Of a stretch of DNA of 64,000 nt, positions 53,151-62,274 are shown in pieces (within the stretch, counting starts at the first letter, position 1; each line of letters begins with the position of its first letter). The notes beneath the pieces were generated by a model. That model was not told the DNA's origin and ran no database searches. It saw only the letters and a program-made list of their open reading frames with translations. This DNA is from Bacteroidia bacterium. GTDB lineage: Bacteria; Bacteroidota; Bacteroidia; Flavobacteriales; Flavobacteriaceae. The DNA is taken from the NCBI GenBank assembly GCA_030430535.1, contig JAUIKY010000001.1:124001-188000 (forward strand). Direction: 5' to 3'. The position numbers and the translations under genes were made by a program.

Positions 53151-54076
53151 TTAAAATCTGGAGTTATTTTACGGCTTTTTGAGGTGCTAGGTATAGCGCT
53201 ACTTTCTAAAGTCCCGAAGTTTAAAACATCTAAAGATATCAAGGTTAAATCGAAGTTTTCAATAACCAAGGTCACGGTAAACGTTCTATTAATTGTGTGC
53301 TCTCTATATGCTGTTGCAGGAACCTGAGTGGAAACATCTGGGTTTAAATAATCGGCGCCTATCTCGCTGTTGGTAATATCGTTTGCTGGGTTGTTGTCTT
53401 GCGAATCGTTTTCTTCGTCACGGGTTAATACTTTATCGCCGTCATCGTCATCATCTAGATAATCAGGTATGCCGTCTTCATCGGTATCTTGAGCGTCGTC
53501 AAAAATGCCGTTGCCATCGGGGTCGGGGTTTTCGTCTTTGGTTAAAATATTGTCGCCATCGTCATCGGCGTCAAGGTAGTTTGGTATGCCGTCGCCGTCG
53601 GTATCGTCATTTTCTAAATTGCCATCGCCGTTTATGTCTTCAAGTTTTGCAGGAATGCCGTCGTTGTCGTCTTCAACCAATGCCGTTTTAAGGCGGGCGG
53701 TGCCGCTTGTACTTTCAATATCTTCAGTAATCTTTATGTCGGAACTCGGTATGGCGTTACAAAACAAGTCACCTGGCAATTCTGTGTTGCTATAAGTTCT
53801 ATAATTAAAAGGGTTGTTGGCGTTTATAGTGATGTCTTTTTTGTATTCATTTTTTTCATCAACTTCCAAAATCTCTGGAATAGTTAGTCCGGTAACTTTA
53901 AGTGACAAAGATTCAGACGGATCGTTCTTTGTTTTGTAAAACACCAAATCGCCCCCGCTCTCGCAAACTTGAAAAGTATCATCAAAATCCAACTCAAAAG
54001 TAATGACATCTCCGTCGTCACATGAGTTAAGAGGGAGAATCATAAAGGTTGAAATGGCTAAAATTAACTTGCGCAT
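53147..54076 (-). CDS. Lipoprotein with Asp-rich (thrombospondin type 3-like) repeats
   Basis: 309 residues from the ATG of MRKLILAISTFM; the ATG seven codons upstream lies at or before the likely transcription start (see 54095-54102), so it is rejected. The lipobox is LPLNSC. Residues about 130-230 contain repeated D-x-D-G-D-G/N-I-P motifs (DTDGDGIPNYLD, DTDEDGIPDYLDDDD, DADDDGDNILTKDE), which bind calcium in thrombospondin type 3-like modules. The flanks are beta-rich and of unknown function. A surface or periplasmic calcium-stabilised protein is likely. Confidence 0.85.
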   Translation of the reverse strand: MRKLILAISTFMILPLNSCDDGDVITFELDFDDTFQVCESGGDLVFYKTKNDPSESLSLKVTGLTIPEILEVDEKNEYKKDITINANNPFNYRTYSNTELPGDLFCNAIPSSDIKITEDIESTSGTARLKTALVEDDNDGIPAKLEDINGDGNLENDDTDGDGIPNYLDADDDGDNILTKDENPDPDGNGIFDDAQDTDEDGIPDYLDDDDDGDKVLTRDEENDSQDNNPANDITNSEIGADYLNPDVSTQVPATAYREHTINRTFTVTLVIENFDLTLISLDVLNFGTLESSAIPSTSKSRKITPDFN

Positions 54077-54094
54077 GGGGGTGTGGTTTTTAGG

Positions 54095-54102
54095 CAAAAA
54101 TA
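54095..54102 (-). promoter_or_regulatory. -7 element for the Asp-rich lipoprotein
   Basis: Minus-strand TATTTTTG (plus-strand CAAAAATA) fits TAnnTTTG. It would start transcription about 10 bases upstream of the ATG at 54076, after the more distal ATG at 54097, which decides the start chosen. No clear -33 element is present. Confidence 0.45.
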
Positions 54103-54129
54103 ACAGAATTGTTATTTATAACGTAGCGT

Positions 54130-54160
54130 ATTGAAAATAATTTTATTTCAAGTACTTTTG
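54130..54160 (+). promoter_or_regulatory. Promoter of the cysteine desulfurase gene
   Basis: TACTTTTG at 54153-54160 fits TAnnTTTG, and ATTG at 54130-54133 gives a 19-base spacer, the standard Bacteroidota arrangement. The start codon is 50 bases downstream. Confidence 0.65.
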
Positions 54161-54210
54161 AAGCTTGAAAGCAGGATTTTAGTTAACAGGTATTTGGTTT
54201 AAATCATAAA

Positions 54211-55353
54211 ATGAAACAGGTATATTTTGATAATGCGGCAACAACACCTATTCGTATAGAGGTAGTTAACGGAATGGTTGAAGTAATGAGTAATAATTAT
54301 GGAAACCCTTCATCTTCACATGGTTTTGGTCGTTCATCAAAAGTGTTAATTGAAAAATCCAGAAAAGCAATTGCTAGTCATTTTAACGTATCTGCTGGTG
54401 AAATTATTTTTACTTCAGGGGGGACCGAAGCCGATAATTTGGTACTGAAAAGTGCAGTTAAGGATTTGGGGGTTCGGCATATCATCACTTCAAAAATAGA
54501 ACACCATGCCGTTTTGCATACCGTTCAACAATTAGAAGTTGATTATAAAATTAACGTGAGTTATGTAAACCTTGATGAAAACGGGAATGTGGATTTCGAA
54601 CATTTGGAAAATCTATTGAAAACCGACGATAAAACCTTGGTGAGCTTGATGCATATTAATAACGAAATTGGCAATATTTTAGATTTAAAACGAACCGCTG
54701 AACTGTGCAAGGAAAACGATGCGCTTTTCCATACCGATGCGGTGCAATCCGTAGGGCATTACCAATTGGACCTGCAGGATGTTCATGTCGATTTTTTGGC
54801 GGCTTCGGCACATAAATTTCATGGTCCAAAAGGTGTCGGGTTTGCCTTTATTAGAAAAAATACAGGATTGAAACCGATGATTACAGGAGGAGAACAGGAG
54901 CGTGGTATGCGGGCGGGAACCGAAAGTGTACATAATATTGTGGGCATGGAGTTGGCTTTAGAAACAGCGTATCAAAATCTCGAAAAAGAGCGGAAAACCG
55001 TATCTGGGCTGAAGCAATATTTTATTGATAAAATGAAATCTGAAATCCCGAATGCAACCTTCAACGGGGAATCTGAAAATACTGAAAACGGTACTTATAC
55101 GCTCGTTAACGTGTGTTTGCCCGTGCCACCAAAAAAGTCTGCTATGCTCTTGTTTCAATTGGATTTAAAAGGGATTGCCTGTTCTAAGGGAAGCGCCTGC
55201 CAAAGTGGAAGTTCGAGGAATTCACATGTGCTTTCTGAAATTCTAAATGAAGATGATTTGCAGAAGCCTTCGCTGCGGTTTTCATTCAGTATTTATAATA
55301 CGAAAGAAGAGGTGGATTATGTTGTTGGTGTTTTAAAAGAGTTTAGCAGGTAA
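54211..55353 (+). CDS. Cysteine desulfurase (NifS/IscS family)
   Basis: 380 residues, cytoplasmic, class V aminotransferase fold. The N-terminus reads VYFDNAATTPIR, with NNYGNPSSSH and FTSGGTEADNLVLKSA. PLP-binding Lys is K202 in ASAHKFHGPKG; HTDAVQSVGH is the cofactor-ring block. The catalytic Cys loop is CSKGSACQSG, with C330 the likely persulfide residue. It supplies sulfur from cysteine for Fe-S cluster or other thio-cofactor synthesis. No iscU or scaffold gene is adjacent, so it is not the usual isc/suf cluster; a role in tRNA thiolation or general use is possible. Confidence 0.95.
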   Translation: MKQVYFDNAATTPIRIEVVNGMVEVMSNNYGNPSSSHGFGRSSKVLIEKSRKAIASHFNVSAGEIIFTSGGTEADNLVLKSAVKDLGVRHIITSKIEHHAVLHTVQQLEVDYKINVSYVNLDENGNVDFEHLENLLKTDDKTLVSLMHINNEIGNILDLKRTAELCKENDALFHTDAVQSVGHYQLDLQDVHVDFLAASAHKFHGPKGVGFAFIRKNTGLKPMITGGEQERGMRAGTESVHNIVGMELALETAYQNLEKERKTVSGLKQYFIDKMKSEIPNATFNGESENTENGTYTLVNVCLPVPPKKSAMLLFQLDLKGIACSKGSACQSGSSRNSHVLSEILNEDDLQKPSLRFSFSIYNTKEEVDYVVGVLKEFSR

Positions 55354-55652
55354 AGCCATAGAGCTTCTCCTGTTTTCTTGTATTTTGTAGACTTGATTAA
55401 AAGGAACAATTTCTGTGTATCGATTGGCTTTTTCGGTGGAAGTTTTGGTAATAATAAAGCGAAATAGTTGAAGTTGGTTATGTTGAATAAATCATATAGT
55501 TTTTCAACTCTTGAATTTTCTAAATGGTTTGTTATTAGTTTTTTGTGTTTTTTTTAGTGCTGAATAGTTATACGTTTTTCAGCTTTCCTCATGATTTTTT
55601 GCTTAAATTTCGTACTTTTATAAAATAGAAATCCCAAATCTCTATAAATTGT
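55354..55652. other. 299-base intergenic region
   Basis: AT-rich, with no ORF and no convincing terminator. TACTTTTA at 55613-55620 is one base off the -7 consensus and could start the next gene, but lacks a well-spaced -33 partner. Confidence 0.4.
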
Positions 55653-57092
55653 ATGAAAAAAGATAAACTCATCATTTCCGTGTTGTTTTTTCTGCTAACC
55701 TCGGCTTTGTCTGCTCAAATTGGAATTGGAACAACCAATCCTGATCCTTCTTCTGTTTTAGACATTGAATCCACAACGCAAGGTGTTTTAACTCCAAGAA
55801 TGACCACAGCGCAGCGCACTGCCATTGCTAGTCCTGCAGAAGGCTTGTTGGTGTTTGATACCGATGAAACTACATTTTATTACTACGATGGTGCATCTTG
55901 GCTAGCTTTGGGTGAAAATGAGGAGCGAGAAAACTACAAACTGATAAAGAGTGAAGCCGATTTGGCCGACGAACTTACAGCGGGTGGTGGAGCCCTATAT
56001 GAGTTAAACAGTAATACATTATATGAAATTAATGGCGAGATAACCTTGGCAGCACCAATCGACCTAAATAACGCTTATTTAATAGGTTTGGATACCAGTG
56101 AAGATAAACTTACCCGGGCCACAGGAGCGTTATTCTCTGGCTCTACAGGTGGTAGCATTAGGAATTTAACTTTAGAGGCCACAGGCGGCAGTGTTTTTAA
56201 TTTATCGGGTGTTGCTACAGAAACTTTGGTAGTACAAAATTGTGAAATGGAAAGTTCATCAAGCATAGGGAGTATAGCTAATTTTGGGCTTGTGTTTTTT
56301 AATATTATTCAGTTTTCTGGTAATTCCGATGGCATTGATTTTTCTACCATAAATACACTGCTTTTAAATAATCTTGGTTGGTTGGGAAATAATGCAGGGA
56401 CCTATGAAGCTTATACGGGCACGTTCGATAAAATACAAAAGGTAAGTGGGTTTAGTACTGTGCCTTCGGGGGCTGTTGGGGTGGATGTTAGTTCAAACCC
56501 TTCTGTAAATAATGGGGTGTTGTTGGGAACGGCGTTTTCTGGCGCGGGAACATATGTAAGTGGTTATACCACCGGAAGTTATTCTGGATACTCGTTTACA
56601 AACGATTGGTTTGTAAATGCACCTGGAATTCAGCTAGAAACGGATTGGGTGGCTTCTGGAAATTTTTATTTCGATGGTAGTTTAACTACAGGATTTACAC
56701 AAACAATAACGAATAGTACAGCCACAGAGGTTCAGGGAAACGGTACTTTTACGGCAAACAGCTTATTTAGGTTTACGGTTGCAGGTGGCGGAAACAGGCT
56801 GGTATATGATGGGGTTAAAGAAAGGGAGTTTCAGGTTAACGCATCAATGTCTGTTCGTGTTAATAGTGCATCAGGTAATTTTTATGCGTTTATCATAGCT
56901 AAAAACGGGGCCATAATAACGGAATCAAATTCGGTCGTTTATATTGTTAATGATTCACAAATTCAAAATGTTTCCATTAATGCTAATGTGAATTTAGAAA
57001 ACAGTGACTATATTGAAGTTTATGTGCAAAGGCTAACCGGTTCTGGAACAGATACCTTAGTCGTTTTTTCGGAAAACCTTAGCATTAAATAG
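55653..57092 (+). CDS. Large secreted protein with flavobacterial IGIGTTNP N-terminal module
   Basis: 479 residues. The signal peptide ends LSAQ. Directly after it comes IGIGTTNPDPSSVLDIES, then GVLTPRMTTAQRTAI and GLLVFDTDETTFYYYDGASW, a widespread N-terminal module of secreted Flavobacteriia proteins that is also seen in tail-fibre-like proteins. The rest is beta-rich and repetitive, with Ser/Thr/Gly/Asn composition. Function unknown; surface adhesin or structural fibre is a reasonable guess. No T9SS sorting domain is obvious at the end. It ends three bases before the stop of the convergent TonB receptor. Confidence 0.82.
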   Translation: MKKDKLIISVLFFLLTSALSAQIGIGTTNPDPSSVLDIESTTQGVLTPRMTTAQRTAIASPAEGLLVFDTDETTFYYYDGASWLALGENEERENYKLIKSEADLADELTAGGGALYELNSNTLYEINGEITLAAPIDLNNAYLIGLDTSEDKLTRATGALFSGSTGGSIRNLTLEATGGSVFNLSGVATETLVVQNCEMESSSSIGSIANFGLVFFNIIQFSGNSDGIDFSTINTLLLNNLGWLGNNAGTYEAYTGTFDKIQKVSGFSTVPSGAVGVDVSSNPSVNNGVLLGTAFSGAGTYVSGYTTGSYSGYSFTNDWFVNAPGIQLETDWVASGNFYFDGSLTTGFTQTITNSTATEVQGNGTFTANSLFRFTVAGGGNRLVYDGVKEREFQVNASMSVRVNSASGNFYAFIIAKNGAIITESNSVVYIVNDSQIQNVSINANVNLENSDYIEVYVQRLTGSGTDTLVVFSENLSIK

Positions 57093-57095
57093 GTC

Positions 57096-59618
57096 TCAAA
57101 ATTTCATGGTAGTCCGTACATTAAAAACGCGAGGCGTTAAATAATTCGGAATGGCGAACTGGCGTTTGGTGTCTACATCACGAACCCAAGTGTTGGTAAT
57201 GGAGTTCTGCACATCAAAAATGTTGAAAATTTCAAACCCGAACGATAATTCCTTAAACGGTTTTTTCCATCCGCTGTTGAATTGTTTTTTTCCGTCAACC
57301 AAAACAAATTGCAAACCTAAATCGGCACGTTTATAATCGGGCAATCGGTTTTGATAAACGTAAGGATTGGCATAGCTTGGCGAGCCTCCGGGCAGCCCCG
57401 TGTTGTAAACCAAATTTAGGTACATTTTTAAGTTCGGCACATTGGGCACATAATCTTGAAACAGTGCGGCAAACTTTAAGCGTTGGTCGGTGGGGCGCGA
57501 AATATAGCCTTGGTTATTGATGTTTTCTTCAGTCTTTAAATAACCGAAACTAAACCAAGATTCGGTACCGGGAACAAATTCGCCATTCAATCTCATATCC
57601 AAGCCGTAAGCATAAGCTTTGGCGCTGTTATTGGCCCGGTAGCGAATACGTACGTTTTCTAAAGTGTATGGGTTAACATCGCTCAAGTTTTTGTAATAAA
57701 GTTCAGAAGTAAGCTTAAAAGGGCGGTCCCACATTTTAAAGCTGTAATCGTTGCCTAATACCAAATGAATCGATTTTTGGGCTTTAACACTGGGTTGCAC
57801 CACACCATTGGCATTGCGCAGTTCGCGATAAAACGGCGGTTGGTAATACATGCCTGTGGCCACTCTAAAAAGCATGTCTTTTTCCCAATCGGGTTTTATA
57901 GCAAATTGGGCGCGCGGACTGAAAACGGTTTGAGAAGATGTCGAAATGCCATCGCCGTTAACCGACCAATTATGGGCGCGAACGCCAGCATTGTACCAAA
58001 CATCGCTATTGCCCCAGGTGCTGCGATTGCTCCATTGGGCGTAAGCCTGAAAACGGTTTATAGTTGTGTTATTCGTGGCTCTAACATTGTTGTATGGCTC
58101 TAAAGGGCCAGTAAATGGTACATAAGGCTGTTCGTTGGTGGTGGTTTTTGGCGGACGTAATGAAAAACCTGCCGAATCAATCACTTCCCATTCGACCAAT
58201 CTGTCCCGGATATTTTCGTGGGTGTATTTTACAGACCATTCGATGCGGTTGTCGTCAATTTTAAAATCACCTTTGTGTTCAATGTTCGTAATTAAGGCAT
58301 CTAAATCGTTTCGGCCGTGCGTAAGCTGGCTACCTATGCCTTCGCTAAATTCTACTTCACCTAAACTTTCATCGCCAATATTGTTGTTTACTTCACCTAG
58401 TCGGTACTGTGCAAAAATATCGAAATACTCTTCCTCTGTAGTATGGTAGCTCGATGTGATGAGTTGCAGTGTTAAGTCGTCATTTACAAAATACGAACCT
58501 TTAAAAGCCCCGAAAAGCGTTTGGTACCGGTCTTTTTCCTGCCCTTCATAAAACACGAGGAGTGCCACGGGATTGGCCAGGGTGCCAAAATTGGTCTGCC
58601 GCGTTTGTGGTTGGTAATTGTATGTGTTTAGTGAGGCGTTTCCCAAAAAACTTAAATGGAATTTATTGGTAAATTTATAGGTAAAATAGGCTTGGGCGTC
58701 TGTAAAAGAAGGTTGAAAATTGGTTTTGGTTTCTTTAGCATTAACGAGCAAACTGTTGTCGCGATAACGCAGCCCCACAATGCCAGATAATTTTGAATCT
58801 TTGCTGATGTTTTCAACCGAAAGGCTTCCACCGAGCAAACTCAAATCGGCATTTACCTCAAATTGATACGGGTTTTTATAGGTGATATCCAGTACTGAAG
58901 ATAGTTTGTCGCCGTATTTCGCCTGAAACCCTCCAGCTGAAAAATCGACGTTTTGAACCAAATCGGTATTTACGAAACTCAACCCTTCCTGCTGTCCCGA
59001 GCGTACCAAAAATGGACGATACACTTCAATACCATTAACGTAAACCAGATTTTCATCGTAATTTCCACCACGAACGGAATATTGCGTGCTTAACTCGTTG
59101 TTATTGCTCACGCCCGGTAATGCCATCAATAAATTTTCAACACCGGCATTGGCACCCGGTATTTTTCTAATCGTTTCTGGCTTTAAGGTTACAACGCCTT
59201 CAACGTCTTTACGTCGGTCGCCACTAACCACAACTACTGCAATTTGTTCAACGGAATTGTTCATTACGGGGTTAAATTCGTAAACCTCGCCGTTTTTTAA
59301 ATTGAATGTGCTTTCTACCTTTTTGTGTGAAATATGTGTGAAACTTAATGTGATATCTTGGTTTATTGGAATGTCGATGGTGTAAAAACCATTTTTATTG
59401 GTTTTGGTACCGCTATCTCTGTTGGTTTTAATGTTTACGTTTTCAATAGGTTGGTTGCTTTCGTCGAGAATGATGCCTTTTACGGTAGCTGTTTGCGAGA
59501 ACCCAATGGTAATTAAAGAAAAAAGTAAACTGGTGGTTAGTAAGAGTTTTGCTTTCAAAGATGTAAAAAGTTTATTTACGGTAAAATAACGCTTCAAAAG
59601 TAGAATTATTTCCAACAT
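57096..59618 (-). CDS. TonB-dependent receptor with carboxypeptidase-like regulatory domain
   Basis: 840 residues in the longest form. A CarboxypepD_reg-like domain (about 44-125: TATVKGIILDESNQPIENVNI) is followed by a plug (IPGANAGVENLLMALPGV, YSVRGGNYDENLVYVNGIEVYRP, GGFQAKYGDKLSSVLDI) and the barrel, ending in FNVRTTMKF. There is no SusD partner, so it is likelier a siderophore, cofactor or other small-ligand receptor than a glycan transporter. The ATG used overlaps the upstream M23 gene by 47 bases; a TTG at 59558 would avoid the overlap and give a shorter, cleaner signal peptide (KAKLLLTTSLLFSLITIGFSQ), so the start is uncertain. Confidence 0.93.
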   Translation of the reverse strand: MLEIILLLKRYFTVNKLFTSLKAKLLLTTSLLFSLITIGFSQTATVKGIILDESNQPIENVNIKTNRDSGTKTNKNGFYTIDIPINQDITLSFTHISHKKVESTFNLKNGEVYEFNPVMNNSVEQIAVVVVSGDRRKDVEGVVTLKPETIRKIPGANAGVENLLMALPGVSNNNELSTQYSVRGGNYDENLVYVNGIEVYRPFLVRSGQQEGLSFVNTDLVQNVDFSAGGFQAKYGDKLSSVLDITYKNPYQFEVNADLSLLGGSLSVENISKDSKLSGIVGLRYRDNSLLVNAKETKTNFQPSFTDAQAYFTYKFTNKFHLSFLGNASLNTYNYQPQTRQTNFGTLANPVALLVFYEGQEKDRYQTLFGAFKGSYFVNDDLTLQLITSSYHTTEEEYFDIFAQYRLGEVNNNIGDESLGEVEFSEGIGSQLTHGRNDLDALITNIEHKGDFKIDDNRIEWSVKYTHENIRDRLVEWEVIDSAGFSLRPPKTTTNEQPYVPFTGPLEPYNNVRATNNTTINRFQAYAQWSNRSTWGNSDVWYNAGVRAHNWSVNGDGISTSSQTVFSPRAQFAIKPDWEKDMLFRVATGMYYQPPFYRELRNANGVVQPSVKAQKSIHLVLGNDYSFKMWDRPFKLTSELYYKNLSDVNPYTLENVRIRYRANNSAKAYAYGLDMRLNGEFVPGTESWFSFGYLKTEENINNQGYISRPTDQRLKFAALFQDYVPNVPNLKMYLNLVYNTGLPGGSPSYANPYVYQNRLPDYKRADLGLQFVLVDGKKQFNSGWKKPFKELSFGFEIFNIFDVQNSITNTWVRDVDTKRQFAIPNYLTPRVFNVRTTMKF

Positions 59619-61257
59619 TATCGGTTACAATTACCTTTAAATTGTTTTTGGTGTCGGTTACAATGCCATCGTTAAAATCGTGCGTTAGGGTTTTGGTTTT
59701 GTAATCGTATTCCATTAAAATCCATTTTCCATTCACCGTAGCCCTGTAATTTGAAATACCGGAGCCTTCGTCGTCAATTTTAATTTTTAAATAATGGTAA
59801 TTGCTCATCCATTGGCCATCCTTAAAATTGGAGGCCGAAATAGTAGGCGCAATGGTATCCATAGCAAGTGTATATGTGCCCAGTTTTTTGGAAGTGGCTG
59901 TTAGGGTTTTACCATTTTTTTTGGTGTAAGTGTAAGATGGATATTGGTTGTAGCCTACCAAGCGAGCAATGTAAAGTTTGCTAATGTCTTCATCGGAATA
60001 TTTACTGGCATCAAAAGTGATGTTGAAGTTTTTTTGACAGGCCATAACATCGTCATGCAATTTCAGGGTGTCGTTTTTCACTTCAAAATCCATGTAAAAA
60101 TCGTCGTAAAAGGTGTCTTTATAAAAATCGACACTAACCGAACCTTGTTTTAAATTGGTGGTTTGGTTGGCCTTAATGAAATAAGGAGTTGTTTTAGGTT
60201 GCTCGGGTTCGGCGATGCTGTTTTTGGATCCTTTTATCTGCACGGTAACCCACGATTCGTTGTTTTTAAAATCGGAAACCCTAATTTTAAATACCGATTG
60301 GGTGCTGTCTTGCACAGAAAGCACACCGTTATTTATACTTGGTATGATAATGCTGAGCGGATTGTTTTTTTTGAACAGTTTTTGGATACGTTTATTTTCT
60401 GTACTGTAGTGTTCGTAATCAATCAACTCGTTAATGTGTTTCGTTTCATCAAATGAAAAACGGCTAAAGTCCAATTCGAAATTCTTACTGCCGTTAACAA
60501 ACGATTGAATGTTGTAGACCCCGTTAGAGTTGGCTGCATAATCTTGCCTGTCGATGGTTTCTATGCCAAAACCTATATTGCCGATGGCATCAATATTTTC
60601 GGCAATGTAATCACCATTTTGCAAGGGGGTTAACCGCAGTTTCTGTTTGTTTTGGAATTTGTTGACAAATGAATTTCCGTCCAACGGATACACATATAAT
60701 GAGTGTACAATTGGGTAAGAGGTATCTTTTATATCCATGCCAAACAGCATGGGGTTTATGGGGTGCTCTTGTTTGTCTCGGATCTCGTAATGCAGATGCG
60801 GACCGCCAGAACCACCTGAATTTCCGCTGTAGGCCACTAAGCTGTCTTTAATAACGGGCAGTGTTTCGGCACTGGGGAAGAGTTCAACTTCATACGATTC
60901 CTTTTCATATTGATGCTTTTTTACATAAGCTTCAATGTCTGGCGAAAACTTCTGTAAGTGGGCATAAACCGTGGTGTAACCGTTGGGGTGGGTAATGTAA
61001 AGTGCCTTGCCGTAACCAAAATGTGATACTTTTATACGGCTAACAAACCCGCTGGCCGATGCCTTTACCCTCAATCCTATACGCTGTTGGGTTTTGATGT
61101 CAATGCCGGAATGGAAGTGGTTGGAACGCAGTTCGGCAAAGGTGCCGGAAAGGATTAACGGAATTTCCAAAGGGCTGCTGAAAAAATCTTGCGGGTAGTT
61201 GTTTTGGGCATTTACAACTATCGAAAAAGCTAAAAATAATGTAGGTAAAAAGCGCAT
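59572..61257 (-). CDS. M23 family metallopeptidase
   Basis: 561 residues with a signal peptide (MRFLPTLFLAFSIVVNAQ). The LytM-type domain is near the N-terminus (about 25-180): HFHSGIDI gives the zinc ligands H49 and D53, GNSGGSGGPHLHYEIRD carries the HxH ligand motif, and VYAHLQKF is between. Residues from about 190 on form a long beta-rich extension with several Ig-like parts and no known catalysis. M23 peptidases cut peptidoglycan cross-links. It is upstream of, and likely co-transcribed with, the TonB-dependent receptor. Confidence 0.93.
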   Translation of the reverse strand: MRFLPTLFLAFSIVVNAQNNYPQDFFSSPLEIPLILSGTFAELRSNHFHSGIDIKTQQRIGLRVKASASGFVSRIKVSHFGYGKALYITHPNGYTTVYAHLQKFSPDIEAYVKKHQYEKESYEVELFPSAETLPVIKDSLVAYSGNSGGSGGPHLHYEIRDKQEHPINPMLFGMDIKDTSYPIVHSLYVYPLDGNSFVNKFQNKQKLRLTPLQNGDYIAENIDAIGNIGFGIETIDRQDYAANSNGVYNIQSFVNGSKNFELDFSRFSFDETKHINELIDYEHYSTENKRIQKLFKKNNPLSIIIPSINNGVLSVQDSTQSVFKIRVSDFKNNESWVTVQIKGSKNSIAEPEQPKTTPYFIKANQTTNLKQGSVSVDFYKDTFYDDFYMDFEVKNDTLKLHDDVMACQKNFNITFDASKYSDEDISKLYIARLVGYNQYPSYTYTKKNGKTLTATSKKLGTYTLAMDTIAPTISASNFKDGQWMSNYHYLKIKIDDEGSGISNYRATVNGKWILMEYDYKTKTLTHDFNDGIVTDTKNNLKVIVTDNVGNNSTFEALFYRK

Positions 61258-61375
61258 AAAAAAGTATTGTGCTAAAATATTAATTAGATGTTAAATCGCC
61301 AAGCTTTGCGCAAAATTCAAGCCAAAGATAAATAGGCAGGAGCAATAATGTTTCTTTAAAATTTTTGAAAAAACA

Positions 61376-61407
61376 ATTGTTATTCTTAACGAGGTATGTT
61401 AACTTTG
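61376..61407 (+). promoter_or_regulatory. Promoter of the coiled-coil/zapA unit
   Basis: TAACTTTG at 61400-61407 fits TAnnTTTG, and ATTG at 61376-61379 lies 20 bases upstream. The ATG at 61432 is 25 bases after the element, which supports that start over the earlier in-frame TTG at 61426. Confidence 0.6.
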
Positions 61408-61431
61408 TGAGGTAAGTATTGGATTTTGCAA

Positions 61432-61722
61432 ATGGGTAATATTGAGGATATTGTAGATTCTTTAGAAAACAAGATTAGTAAAGTATTACACAAACTAGAG
61501 CTTTTGAAGCTTGCTAATGCTAAATTAAAGGAAGAATTGGACGTTTCAAAGCAAGAAGTAAGCACCCAAAAAGAAACCATAGCCAATTGGGAAGAAAAAT
61601 ATGAAGCTTTAAAAATGGCAAACTCCATGCTTGGTAGTAACGATAATAAAAGAGAAACTAAGCTTAAAATAAACGCGCTAATCAGGGATATAGATCATTG
61701 TATCGCCCAATTGTCGGATTAG
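61432..61722 (+). CDS. Small coiled-coil protein upstream of zapA
   Basis: 96 residues, strongly helical with heptad repeats over most of the length (IEDIVDSLENKISKVL, KLANAKLKEELDV, QKETIANWEEKYEALK), then a short C-terminal helix (INALIRDIDHCIAQL). It resembles ZapB-like or other division-associated coiled coils but has no defining motif. It lies 16 bases before zapA, so it probably works with it at the Z-ring. It is commonly seen in this position in Flavobacteriaceae. Confidence 0.8.
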   Translation: MGNIEDIVDSLENKISKVLHKLELLKLANAKLKEELDVSKQEVSTQKETIANWEEKYEALKMANSMLGSNDNKRETKLKINALIRDIDHCIAQLSD

Positions 61723-61738
61723 CACAACATCACGCTCA

Positions 61739-62032
61739 ATGTCAGAAAAGCTTAAAATCAAACTGTCTATAGCTAATAGGGTGTACCCGTTAACTATCGA
61801 AGCCCAACAAGAAGAGGGTTTGCGGAGGGCGGCCAAAAACATTGAGGTTATGATAAAACAATTTGAGCAAAGTTATTCTGTTCGAGATAAACAAGACGTA
61901 TTGGCCATGTGTGCCCTTCAGTTTGCCTCCCAGGTAGAACAGAAATCTATCGATAAGGCAAATGTAAATGAGCACGTAGAGAACAAACTCAATGCGCTCC
62001 ATGACTTGTTGCAATCGCACTTAGTCTCTTAA
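61739..62032 (+). CDS. zapA: Cell division protein ZapA
   Basis: 97 residues. The N-terminal globular part has KIKLSIANRVYPLTIEAQQEE, matching the ZapA fold, and the C-terminal helix (VLAMCALQFASQVEQ to HDLLQSH) forms the coiled coil of the tetramer. ZapA cross-links FtsZ filaments at mid-cell. Length is standard. Following it is a structured non-coding region, as zapA is followed by the 6S RNA gene in many bacteria. Confidence 0.92.
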   Translation: MSEKLKIKLSIANRVYPLTIEAQQEEGLRRAAKNIEVMIKQFEQSYSVRDKQDVLAMCALQFASQVEQKSIDKANVNEHVENKLNALHDLLQSHLVS

Positions 62033-62054
62033 TCGTTCTTTAAAATAAGTAAAA

Positions 62055-62248
62055 GTTACTGCCTACATTGGTTATTTTTTTTGATAAACTCAACGTTAAT
62101 TCTTTAAAAAGGGTGAGTTTAAGTTGTAAAAGCAAGCTGCATGTGCTGAATTCATTTTAGTACCCAGCAGATCCTTAATCAGCTTGTTAGCCCTAAACTT
62201 GTTTTTAAGGAGTTTATACAAAACTTTATGCTGGTGTAGGCTTTTTTT
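62055..62248 (+). ncRNA. ssrS: Candidate 6S RNA (6S-Flavo type)
   Basis: The zapA-rny gap has no ORF but strong pairing. GCCTACATTGG at 62061-62071 pairs over 11 bases (with G-U) with CTGGTGTAGGC at 62231-62241, giving a closing stem directly followed by seven T residues (62242-62248). Inside, TAAACTCA at 62085-62092 pairs with TGAGTTTA at 62114-62121, and a second hairpin region includes TAAACTTG/GGAGTTTA near 62193-62217. The total length (about 190), a long closing stem and the zapA-adjacent site match 6S RNA, the RNA polymerase decoy. A covariance-model search is needed to confirm. Confidence 0.6.
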
Positions 62249-62274
62249 ATATATGTAAATTAACTAAATTAAAG

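Noticed and set aside
53440-53660. Tandem DNA repeat in the Asp-rich lipoprotein gene
   Set aside because: The repeated pattern is coding (D-x-D-G-D-G motifs) and not a separate DNA repeat or CRISPR.
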